From assembly GCA_914767715.1 (NCBI GenBank), contig OU612075.1, positions 22,814,001 through 22,878,000 on the forward strand: DNA of 64,000 bases, read 5' to 3'. Source of the stretch: Membranipora membranacea (lineage: Eukaryota > Bryozoa > Gymnolaemata > Cheilostomatida > Membraniporidae). Below, piece after piece: positions 1-12,800 of the stretch (the first letter of the stretch is position 1; the number at the start of each line of letters is the position of its first letter). Made by a program: the position numbers and the translations under genes. Below the pieces are notes generated by a model, which ran no database searches, was not told the DNA's origin, and saw nothing but the letters and a program-made list of their open reading frames with translations.

Positions 1-94
1 AGCAGTAGATGATAGAAGTAAGTAAGTTATCTCAGATCATCCTGTATATTATCTCTCTCTATAGTATATATTGATATTGTTGTTTGTCTCACAG

Positions 95-194
95 GTTACA
101 GAACGAGGTCTTGTCTCATATAGAGAACGGTAATACTCAGGTAGCTATCAGATTAGTTACAAGTCGTCGCAGTGAGATCAACAACCCAGATGAG
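95..194 (+). CDS. KIDINS220: Ankyrin N-cap exon (cap A) of the KIDINS220-like gene
   Basis: Reads [20 protein letters not shown] and onward to INNPDE, the helix-helix pattern of an ankyrin capping repeat, and corresponds to the start of human KIDINS220. The donor gtgagc at 195 leaves phase 0. The acceptor may be at 94 (previous exon then ends in phase 2) or after ttacag at 101 (phase 0), so the exon start is uncertain by 7 bases. An upstream exon must carry the start codon, outside the window. Confidence 0.7.
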
Positions 195-3100
195 GTGAGC
201 CAGTCATATTTTATTGGCTGCTGAATAATATTAGAATAGTATTACCTATCACCTTATTAGTTTGGTTGAGCGGATGAAAGAATTCCACCAAGTTTCTCAA
301 CCATCATAGTAATAATCTTTACATGAAGCATCTCCTCTTGGTATCATTTAAGTCACCACATCTTCAGTAAATGACACTTATGGGGATCCAGCTTGTGTAT
401 CAAGGCATGTCATCAGCATGAGACCAGGTGTAGGGCAAACTAGGCAGATTCTCTCAAGGCCAAGCTAAGAAACACGCAATGGGAACTCAGTTTAGGTACC
501 AAAATATTGCGGATAATTGTTAGTAGCTGTCCTATTTACCTATTCCTTTATACTTAGTTCATATTGTGATACCAGTACTTATTATCACCACACAGAGCAA
601 ACTGTAACAATAACACCCCTCCCTCCTATATTAAAAATCTCCTCGCCGGGGGGCCGTTGGGCGAGGGGCAAAAGTCTGGGGGGGCTCAGACTAAAAATCT
701 CCTGATGTATTTCTCAAAATGCCTCGCAGAAAGTCTGCCAATTAATTTAACAGACAATTGATTCGGCAGGCACGTTTAACAATTGTTCGAGCTACTGTTT
801 GAAAGGGCAATCGATCTGTGACAGAGGAGTCACAAATATCAGATTAATAATTTATTAATTGACATTACAGCTGCTCTTTGCATTATCATCAGATTCATGT
901 TTGTCCTGGAAGGATCTAAAATCTGCAGAAAATGACCATTCTCACTATGTTACGACCCTGCTATGACTTTGCTATTATATGCTATGACACGAGAAGACAA
1001 TGGAGTCAAGAATTTTAAGTAGAAACAGGTGGTCCATAATCTAGGAATTAAAGAGGCGCACAAGGCCGACCCCGCAAGCTGTCAGGTTGATCACAAACTT
1101 CCTTTGTCCAGCAATAAGTCCACTTATTGTTAGTGTCTGTCACATCCGCAGTGGTCTTTGGGAAAATATGTCATTGTATTATATTAGGTGCTGTGTGTCA
1201 GGGCGTTTTTAACTCCTATATCCGTGACTACGTTGTGAAATGTGATAACGTTGTGATATGTGATAGAGTTGTGACATGTGATTACGTTGTGACATGTGAT
1301 AGAGTTGTGACATGCAATAGAGTTGTGAAATTGTTGTTGTTTATTTTTAATGTTAATTTAGACCCAAGGTAAGTTAGCTTCTCATCCCAGTGGAGATAAT
1401 ACTGCAGTCTCGGTATTCACAGCGATTAACTAATCTATGTGGTCATCAGTCACGGTGCAGGTACTCTGCTGACGCTGTGGGTAGGAGTATTAAGCCTTCA
1501 CATTGGCTCACCACTGGTAATGTGCAGCAGTGTAACATGGCCAATCTATGGCTCAGGGATTGTTGGCTGAGGTCCAGTTGGCTGAGGTCCAGGTGGAGAG
1601 GTGCAGGTGGAGGGATGTGTTTATGTCCAGATAACAAACATAATTAGTGACTAATAGTATTCTGCGAAAAAGGATGTTTGATACAAATTTACGGAGAGTG
1701 AGGATTTCATCAGCCATTTCTTGCTACTCCTGGTGATTCTAGGAATGTCACCCATATGTATATAATATCACTATCTACATAGATCCAAGTATATACAGTG
1801 ATTCACCTTCGATTTAAACTGATAACAACATAACTACCCACCGCTAAGAACTCTTCTTGTTTCTATTTGCCTTCTCTTCCTATTGTAATACTTTGGTGTA
1901 TTTGGTGACAAGCTGCCATCAGATTCTCTAATCACCATCTGGTGTGATCAGCTCCTCCCATCAGGGGCCGTAGGATGTATGATATTACTGATTATCTCCA
2001 GCTTACATTATCCACTGCAGAAATCCCCATTCCTGTCAAGAAAGCAAATTTAAATTTCCCATATAAATATCCCCCTGATTCCTGGATCAAGCTTCTCTTT
2101 GTTACGGAATGAGTCTCTATGACTTATAGTGAGATTTTTGAATGTCAAACAGATGAGCTGCCTTCTCTCTATATTCCAGCTATTCTATCTTCTAGCACCG
2201 CTGTGAGATTTCCAGTAGAGGCTAAAAGTCGTCGTAGGACTAACGCCTGCTTAGTAATATCTGTATTAATTGGAAATATTTTTGTAAAACCTGTGTAGTA
2301 AAATTTGGCTGTTTATGACAATTTGAAGTGTGCCTATATGTACGTGTATATTATACAGGCTGGCGTGACTATATTAATGTCTGTAGCGTCTCGTGGGAAT
2401 ATCGAAGTAACGAGAGCTTTACTGGAGGAGGGCGCTCAGGTCAACACAGAGGATAATGTGAGTATAATAAATACTCCCAGTATGATGTAACTGTGCAGGG
2501 ATATACAATCGTCTACTAATATAAACTGTACGAAAATATCCCCACTCCTAATATAAAACGTTGTAATACCATGAGCATAGATATGTCATCATTACTCCAA
2601 ATATATTAGATATAGCGTGTAATAATATGAAACCAGATCATAAATAGATAGGCACATAACAGTCATAATATCAATGAAACTGGTATTGTAGTCAGCTCAA
2701 TAACCCTACCACCTGATAGAGGAGCAGGGAAATGAGAGATAAAGTTTGATACAGTTTGCCTGCATTCCATTCTAATAACCGAGGGGGAGCAACTCGGAAT
2801 GCAGGCAAACTAGACCAAGCATTGTCCTGTGAAATTATGTGCTGAGTATCAGATGCTACCTCATTATTCTATTGTGGGCCATGTGTGCCAGACACGAGAC
2901 AAGGGGTACCACTATATATGAATATACATATGAGTATTTCTATGTTTATGGTATAAACAAAGAGTATATAGAGTGTTGGGTTTTTTATTATTTCCTTCGC
3001 CTTGGATCTTACAATATCTACAGGGGAATCTTACAAAGCGCCACAGTTTTTAGGATGCCGTACCATATACAATCGCAGACATCTGTCAAAAGAATTGAAC

Positions 3101-6100
3101 CTGAAAACAATTTATGATATTCCTAATAGCCACAAAGATGATTAATATGTATATATATGTATTAAGTATGTGAACTGACACGGCCTGTCAAGTCGCTGTT
3201 TGTTTAGCACTAGAGTGATCCTCCTCGATGACATACACATATATAATTGGCGTCGTAAGATTTACAAGCAAAGAGACCTTGCATTAGATTTTTGCATTAC
3301 ATTGTAAAATAAAATGTAGTCCCGATTATTTTGATCAAATCTTATACAGCAAATATCACTGTCAGGCTGCGCCTAAATCAGAGTGTCAGAACCAGGAATA
3401 TAAGAACTCTCCTCGAAGTGACCATAAGAACTCCTTCATTATATTGATGACAATTAGAAAGCATCTCTACCCTAGAAGAGTCAATGTTTAGCTGGAGTTT
3501 AGTTTAGCTAGTTTTGGGCTGACTTAATATTAGCTAGCACCAATTTTCGCTAGCTAGGGCGGGAGTTTTTATAAAGCAATGAGGTTGAGCAAAGGACATT
3601 TAGCCATATGTTTTACCCTTGCAAGCCTGTGCAAAATGGTGATCCATTCCTCCTGTGAATATTTTATTTCTTTAGGGTATGAAAAAACTGTTGCCTTCCT
3701 TTGCAAATGATTATTTATGTAAATTGAAAAAAAAAAGACCTGGTAATATAATAATGGGGACTTTTTTACTGCAATAAGTTATCCACAAAACAATTAACGT
3801 CCATGGCCTGTCCAGGTATTTATGATGTTTGTATGTCTTTATCAGTTTAGTGGTCCAGGGCTCTATTCAAATCATCAAGTATCATCTAAATTTCAAATCT
3901 TATGGGTAGTGTACGAGGAGTTGTAAGATTATTAATGAGCCTGACAACACTTCTAGCTGCATATCTACCAGTTTTCAAAACCCTGATGCCACAACTGTTG
4001 TAATTGAACTCTAAAATAACCCTAGTTTCAGACAAACTTTGCATTCAAAAAATCAGAAATACAGAGAACTGTCAGGTAGTTTTGGAAAAAAGCAATAGTT
4101 TGTCTAGCTAGATCATTATTGAAATGACTGTTTAATATGGTATATAAATATAGGCAGTTCACATAATTCAGATTCTGTGTACTTTGAAAAGGAATATTGG
4201 TCCACTCAGCCAAGTGTTATTATATTCTGATGTTATTCTATCACAGAGTAAGGACACATGTCCTAGTCTGAGATGTCTTCAGGGTATTGAAAAAGAGCCT
4301 TGTCGTGCGCCAAAACCCGTGGCTGGTCGAGTGACAAGGCTAATGGAATAAGGTTAGGCGCACTGTTCATGTTTAAATTTATTTGAATTTTTGTAGCCAA
4401 ATCTGCTTTATTTAGCAAATTGCGCAACCGTTCAGTGTAAAATTCTAATAACCCAGGGTAGCAGGATGCACAGCCAGCCCTTAAAAGCGTTCGGGATGGC
4501 GATCGCGGCCGTAGGCGGTTGTTAAGGGGGTGGGTGGGAAGCTAGGAAACTCCGTTTTTTGCAATTTATCACTTTTTTAACTTTAGCACCTGTTTACAGC
4601 ACTTTTGCCTCAGCTCACAAAGTTCTAACCCTGTTTTTCAGATTCCTCATACCTTAAAACATACATCTATGTTATCACATCAATAAAATAACATAAATCA
4701 TTAATGGTTGTCTTCTCCTATATCTGGGCATTCTCAGACACGGCACTTTTCAGAGACTCAAAAATGATTTATGTAAATTAAGGCTTGTTTGTGCTCATAT
4801 TATACTTTGGTATGTGTATAAGGAAGTAGAAACTATGACCATTGTGTACCATTAAATAACATTCAATAGGGATAGGATTGATGCTCTTTGCTTTCACATT
4901 ACCCTCTGTATTACTTCACTGTTTTACTCCACCTATCCAGATGTTGATATATCATTATCATCCTTGGTGTTAGAATGCTGGTCTTTATTTGATGGTATGT
5001 ACCGTTACAATGATAGTATAGAGTGAAGAGACTAAGTTTCACAATTAGATCGAGGGGGGGGGCCAATGAATTAAATTTATAAAAATCATTAAATTTTGCT
5101 CGGGTATGATTATGTTCAACAATATAATATGGTGCATTACATAATATTATGTGTTTGAAGTGAATGAGGTCGCCATGGCACCAGAATAATATTTAAAATA
5201 AATTTGAAATATTTGATATTTAAAAAAAATTGACCAGATTTATGCTGGACTAACTGCAAGGGGAAGGCAACTCCCAAATTGAAATGTAGAGCATCAATAT
5301 CCCCAGTGTTTTAAAATAAATGTACCTTAACTTCCCAAAACATTGTTTCAGTAAAAGCAACGAGTTCATAAAACAGAATTATGTAAAATCAAGCTGGACT
5401 GTGACTGACATACCTGGGGGCTGCTCACATTTCAAACAATTCATAATCCCAGTACAATGTTTACCTGTGATATATTATAGTGATTCATCTTCATCGCTTC
5501 CAAGGTGAGCTTTAAAGTCCCATTTTGTGTCTTCTTCTCCTCACCCACCAATCAGAGCCAAGATACAACATACAGTGGTGCGTGTACCACTGCACGTACC
5601 ACTGCACGTACCACTGCACAACACACAGGTCTTCAGCTAGAAACCATGAGTCAAGCGCGCTGTTTCGAGGCCTTCTCTAGTACTACCTCCTCATGGCCGG
5701 CCCCAGCAGCATGAAGCCACCCCTGTGTGTTGCTAAGAATCTCAATCAATCTCATCGATCCCTCAGTGCATTTTGTAAGTTTCGGTGGTTTGACATAATT
5801 GGTGTGTTTACGCTGTTGCGCAACCAGGGAGGCTGCCAACTGTTCATTGTTTCAGTGCAACAATGTTCGCCCCATCACTCTCATGCTTATACTCTAAGCC
5901 AAACCAGTGCAGGGAGGTTTGCTTTCCATCAACTCATCGGCGCCAAGTCGCTATCGTCAAGGCACCCGCCCCTCGTGCCACTCGTTCACTACTCAAATTC
6001 ACCACATTGAGCATAGTTCAACTCGTACATAAGTCAGAGAGATGAATTGTTTGCGCTACAGCCAGTGGGCTGACTGTGATTTCCTGTCTCGCTCTGCCTG

Positions 6101-9100
6101 CCTTTTATGCGGAGGGCCAAGCTTTTAATCCTATCTTTGTAATACCTTAGATCTAACTCAGACTTACTTTGATTTTTCACCCTGCAGAGATTAAACTACT
6201 TTAATTTGAGTATAAAAGGTATAATCCTGCTTAGCCTTCTATCCCAAGCAGTTTGCTTATCATCACTTAATCCCCTCATTCTAATCCTTACAAGGATTAT
6301 AACAAAAGGGATTAAATGCTGGCCAACTCCACAAAACAAAGTGAGTGTGTTAAACCCCAGCTTACAAGTAATAGGATTATTTAGCTTTTGTCTTCACACA
6401 GTGCTGTTGCCAAATCCATGCAGATGCGCTTTCTGCCTCATGTACTATGCTTTTTGTGGCTTGTTTGAGTGCTCTTCCTGAAAGCCCAACTCTAGTCAGA
6501 AATTTGGTAGCTGATCTAGCCATGAATCCACGGCAGTCAACTGCCACTGCGAATAATTCGCGATTCCAACCTTTGTCTTGGCATTGTGTGACCAGATCTT
6601 CGTATCTTGTCAGTTTTCTCTCATGCGCGTATGAGAGATTTTCTTCCCAAGGCACCGTCAATTCCATCAGTATTAGTGCTTTTTCTTTGTCAGACCAAAC
6701 AATTAAGTCTGGTCTTTGGTTCGTGATCACAATATGCTGCGGCATGCTGAGCTGCTCTGTGAGGTGGCATCTCACCTGCCATTCTCCCCTGTTCATCAAT
6801 CCCTTTTTGCGCAAAATCTTTTCACGCGCTTCACCACCAGCATTAGCATATTCACACTTCTCCGTGATATATTTACACAACACTTTCAGGACTTGATTAT
6901 GCCTATACGTGTATCTTCCCAGGCTCTGTTGGCAATTCGACAGTATATGTCGAAGTGTGCCCTTGGCCGAGCACTCGGCACATTTTGAGTTCTCGGTCAA
7001 ATTCCAGCGTTCCAGGTTTGCCGGGGTTGGTAGTTGATCATAAGCTGCACCAACCAGAAAGCTGATCCTTTGTGGCTCCATCGACCACAATTCTGTCCAT
7101 TTGAGCTGACGCTGCTCAACAGACTCCCAACAAGTCCACCTGCCTTGTTGGGCTTGGCCTACAGCTTGTGTCTGGAGGCGCTCCTCTTCCATCTTGCGCA
7201 CCTCATCAACTATCATCTCCCGTCTAACCTTTGGGCTTTCCTTTGAAAACCACTGGTTTGCTTCCCAGCCGATGCCATGACGTGCAGTTGTCACAGCACC
7301 CACAATCTCACTTATCTCCAGTTGAGATTTGGCATCTCTGTCAGTCTCTGTGACAGACCATTTTTTACCAGTGTCAAGTGTTTGAGCACATTCCCTTATC
7401 ACCTGGTCTGGTGACTCGTTCAACATCATATCCAGTCTCGCTTTTGATGTTTTGTACTCTTCCACAAGCGATTTCATAGGTAGTGAAAGAGTAAACGAAC
7501 TGGCATACAGTGCATTAGTGTTGAAGCTCCTTGGAACTCCGAGCCACTTACGCGTGTGCTTGTTAACCATTTGATCCATTCTCTCAACTGGTGTAAGCGG
7601 AATATCATAAACTGTCAGAGGCCACAGAATTCGAGGCATGAGTGCAAAGTTGAGAATCAAGGCTTTGTATTTACCAGACAGACCACATTTTTAATCGTGT
7701 CCAGCCCTGTAATGAGTTGTTTTTTCACCTCGTTTCCACGAAACCTGTCTGTGATCGGTAAACTATACCATCTTCCTAAGCTCTTCACAGGCTGCTCTGC
7801 AAGCGTGGGAATATGCTCTGTTCCTATGAAGTAGGTATTTGGTACAGGTTTGCCTTTACACAAAGACAGGGACCGGCTCTTGCTAGGTTTAAATCGCATC
7901 GCACATCTCTCTATCAACTCATGCAGTCTATCGATTGAAGCTACAACCTCGGCCTTTTCTGGTGATATTATTGTAATATCGTCCATAAAGGCCCTCATCG
8001 GCGTAGTATCTGGTTATTCGCATTCTGGATCCCATTCACACTGCCTTGTGAATTCCGTATAACTATCTCCATCACCATAACGAATAGCAAAGGTGATATA
8101 GCACATCCCATAGGGATGCCTACTGCCAGGTCTTGCCAGCTCGTGGTAAAGTTCTTAGTAGTGAATCGCATTTTGAACTTTTTATAGTAGCGCTCAACCA
8201 TAACCCTTAGCCTGTCGGGTACCCAGAAGTGTGATAGTGCGAGGTCAAATATGCTGTGCGGTACAGAACCATAGGCATTCGCCAAATCCAACCAGATTAC
8301 CTCAAGGTTTGATTTTGCTTGTTTAGCAGATTTTATTGCTGACCAAATCATTTCTGAAACTGATGGATCAATGAATCCATTGTTCATAAGATAATCTGTC
8401 AGGCGTTTTGCACGAACGCTGAAGAATATCTTGCCTTCTACATTTAGCAGTGATATTGGTCTAAACTGCCCTAGGTCCTCCGCCTTATCCTATTTTGGTA
8501 TATACACACCATTCGCACAACACCACTCATCTGGGATCTTGCCAGACTTCCAGATTTGGTTGAGCACTTTTGTCAAGATCTCCAGTATGCCTGGACATTT
8601 CTTGTATAGCTTATAACTGATGCCATTAATGCCTGGAGCACTTTTGGCACGTGCTTTGGTAACTACATGTGCAACTTCTCCAAGCTTGATATCACCCATC
8701 TCAAAACTGAAACCTGGAGATGTTGGACGTTTAATCCCAGCAATATCAGTGTTCACCTCGCTCTTGTTACCGTACACTTTTGCCAAGTGTGCCTCAACTT
8801 CACCCACCAATCAGAGCCAACCCATTGGCTAGGAGACATGGGACTGCACACATTCTACAGAGAGGTGATTAAGTTCTTAATAGTGACATTGTACAATGCT
8901 ACCATTCACAGGAGGCGAATACCAAATAAATCTACAAATAAAAACTCGATTTTAATCCTTTAATTGATTTGAATCGTAAATATGAATTATTGCAACACTA
9001 AAAAATGTGTAGACCTGTCTCTGAAGTCTTCTGTTTTAACAAATAAATAACGCCAATGGTTGTCATGGAAATAGTTTATCTTTTAAATTGTTAGTATAAA

Positions 9101-9774
9101 TTAAGGAGTGTCGGAGCTCGAGAGCCATGTCGGAGAGCCATGTCGGATAGAGTAAAGTCGCTTTCATCTCTAAGGGAGTTTGCAGGCGCGGCTTCCCTTG
9201 TACCAAGGATATATACATCGGGTATCATAGACGTCAACGCCACTCAACAGGTTATATTATATTATATTATTATGTGTTGTGTATATCATTATCAGTGACA
9301 GTATCTTAACCTAGACACCATCAGTACTTTTAACTTTTGAATATATAAATTTTACAATGAATCAGAGAATTTGATTACAACTTTTTTTTGAAAATAATCT
9401 GGTGTGCGTAGCGCAAAATCTGTTTTTGTTATCTCTACTAGAGACTGATATTCTCTAGTTCTGCTCTCTAGTCAGTAGTCAGAATATAGACCAAGATGAC
9501 CAACAGGCCCTTTACCTTGTTCACCGACCTGGATTGGGTTCATATACCATTTAAAGACCATTCTACTCGACAGCAAAAAGAAAGAAAATTTTTACTTGAA
9601 AAGTTTAGAAAATCAACTTACCTCAATCAATTGCAGATATAACAAGGAATCTTTTATCTATTGGACCCTTCACCACCTCAGTGTTTGTGCAACAAAAAAA
9701 TGTAACATATACAGTAGGCTAATATCATAAAATAAAAAACATGTAAAATATATATAATGTTATAAACATGTTAC

Positions 9775-9821
<47 letters not shown>

Positions 9822-12800
9822 ATTGTATATACAATATTATGAAATTAAATGTTTAAGGTCTCAGAGAATTCCTTGCTTTGTAATAATTTATCGATCATAG
9901 TTGTCAGTTATTGTTTGCTCTGGTGGGATGAATGTATATTTGGAGTTGCCTGTCTTCTCATCCTATCTGGCTGTGTTATATTGCGCGCTCTTGTTTAGTA
10001 CCTGTTGCATTTGTTTGATTGTGTTGCATGTCGTCCAAAGGATTGCATACTGCCCGTATCTGCCACTTATTTATGAACATGTTGACTAAAGTCAGTCAGT
10101 GACTTAGACTAACTAATAATGTTTTTTTTCTTCCCATTTTTTAATGTTTATTTTGCTGATCAAGTCTCAAATGACACACAAGACCATGCATAAAGCAAAT
10201 ATCATGATATATCAGGTGAATTTGTTAAAAAATTGTTATCAAGGAGGGCAGTTCTATCAATGGTTCTATAAAGAGATTGATGATCCTTAATAAGAGAGGG
10301 ATGGCATGGGTGATCCTCATTTGCTGAAACTCAAACCACAAAATGGAAACATAGAGCTGGAGATGTAGCCTACATTTACATTCATCAAGTTTGAGTATTG
10401 ATAATCTAGTTTTGTAATCGTCCTCATCAGCGAGCATGATTCTAATACAATACTGCTGATGACTCTCTAGTCTCTCTTTACACCTATCTGCAATATGTGG
10501 ATACCATCAAGGGGAGGTATGAAAGGACGGCGATAGAAACCTTGCTCTATAGGATAGAGCAAGGGCGAAAGGGTCCACCCCTGATCGTTTTAGTATTAAA
10601 TTATTATTCTATGGTCAGCATAGGATTGTGTGTTTTGCAGATCAGACCAAAGTTCTAGATTTCCTCATTTAGGCTTTATGTTGGACAATTATAGCACAAG
10701 CCAACCTCACTGTACAAGTGACAGACAACTCCCATCCTCATACTAAGCCTATAATACTCTCAGTCCAGTATCTGGACATGGCTGGACGGGTAATCATGGA
10801 CGTCGCTTAATTAAGGGCTGACAATTAATGCGTAGTCTCTGATTGTCCAAGCTGAGGTAACGAGCTGTAATAACGTGGTCACATTCACAGGATCCTTGAG
10901 CTTGAGCTTGAGCTTGAGCTATAAATATCTTTTGAGTGAGCATTTTTGGAACAAACATCCTAATTTAAAGTCTGTGCCGGGTGCCGAGGTGCCGAGGGTT
11001 ATCATTGATAACATAGACTACATTCTTATTCTTACCCTTAATAATCTATCACTTCTGAAGGGCTGAGTTTTTAAATTAATAATTGTTTGTGTTAATTATT
11101 CCATAACCAGAGGGCCACCTCTGCCTCATGATGATGATGATTTTGGCAGGCGATTTGTTCCAATGATGTCATAGTCATGTTCTCATTACCATGTAGCCTC
11201 CAGCTGTGATAGTGAGACATAACCACACAAGTATCCGATTAAGAGATAAAATATGATAATGATATGCAGAAGGTAGCAGCAAAAACAATAGATTATTGAA
11301 TATGCTTACAAATTAGTGCAGAGTATCTTAGGAGGGACAATTGAACAAAGTATTTAATTTTATGCAGAGATTATGAAAATTTAATCTATATAAAGACGGT
11401 TGTCACATGGGGTTGCTGGGAATTCCACAGTGCACACCTAGCAATGTTTGTAGAGTGTGCTGTAATGTCCCTAGGTGCTGCTAGGTGGCTAGGAAGGGCA
11501 CGCCTATCTCATCCTGGTTATCTGAGAGCATTGTATGTCTCATACCTTGGCCTTACTCATAACCACATAAGGAGAACAATGAAACAGTCAGTCACTGTGT
11601 CTCATATTAGTCTTATATCAGCGGGTATTAGATACAGGGTTATCCAATCAAATTAAACCTAGATCCCTTATTGATGTGGCATATAAAAGAAGAATTCACA
11701 CACATTCTGTCTCCTAGTGACAGAGGCGTATGTCCCCTGATTTAAGCTCATATCACACACACAGTAGCTCTCTGAGCGGTAGTCGGGTATAATACACACC
11801 GTTACACCATGGTGGTGAAGAAGCGAGCTAGCAGTGATCCTTACACTGATAGAGAGAGGAAAGATTCTCTCGCCATCTTAATGAGAAATGTCGCTGGTAC
11901 TGCGTCCATAATACAGAAGATCTCAGACACTGGCAACGATATTAATTCTTTTGACAAGGTGCTCGTCTCATTAAGACTGTGATAATGATTGTTTATACCA
12001 CTCATATATCTTTATTGTTAATATTTGAAGTCTTTACCGAGTTTGGCAGTGAAGGTTTTATACCTGTCAGTGCTCACACATGTAGTTAATTATTTATTGT
12101 TGTCTGATTGTCTGTCTGATCTGTAGGATTTATGGACGCCATTAATGTACGCTGCCAGAGATGGGCACGAGCACATTGTACGAGAATTACTCGACGCTGG
12201 CGCTGACTCAGAACGTCGAGATGTGGTATGTTATTTATATCTGGTATTATTTATATCTAGCGTTAATACACAACAGGTTTCTCTACTTTGTATGATTCCA
12301 CAAATCAGGTCCCCCATCTGAAGCTCTAACGTATAACAGGTTGTTGTTAATTTGATAAACCTCCTTAGAGTAAGCTGCAATGGCGGAATTTTGTGGAAAA
12401 GTTACAGATTGTATCAGGAATTAAATGTACATTTTATTGTTGCCGGATTTGGGAGAACACGGATGTTTTTCTTGACCAACGCTGAGGCATGTGCACTTGT
12501 AGATATTTATAAATATTTTTCATTAATTTATAGGTTTTTAATCATCAAAATAAAAGGAAATTTACCTTTCATGCCATCAACTAAATGGGCCTTTGAAGAA
12601 TAACATTAATGTATTATTTATTTTCATTTTGATGATTTTGCAAAATAGTTTAAAAACCTAAGTATTATTGAAAAATACCAAAATAGCTACTGGGCAGTTT
12701 AATCTGGTATTAGTGTCAATTATTAAAGCTACCTGTTGTGCTGACATTAACTCTGTTGTGATGAGTTACATTGTGACACTAAGCCATTCTATGCCTTTTA

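Larger units (their letters stand above)
2458..5540 (+). other. KIDINS220 intron 2, left part
   Basis: Holds the inverted repeat at 2753, the dispersed repeat at 3488 and low-complexity sequence. No gene seen. Confidence 0.7.

Noticed and set aside
6447-6988. Plus-strand ORFs over the LINE (149 and 90 codons; also 47379-47965)
   Set aside because: Antisense shadows of the retrotransposon ORF; conserved between copies only because the other strand codes.
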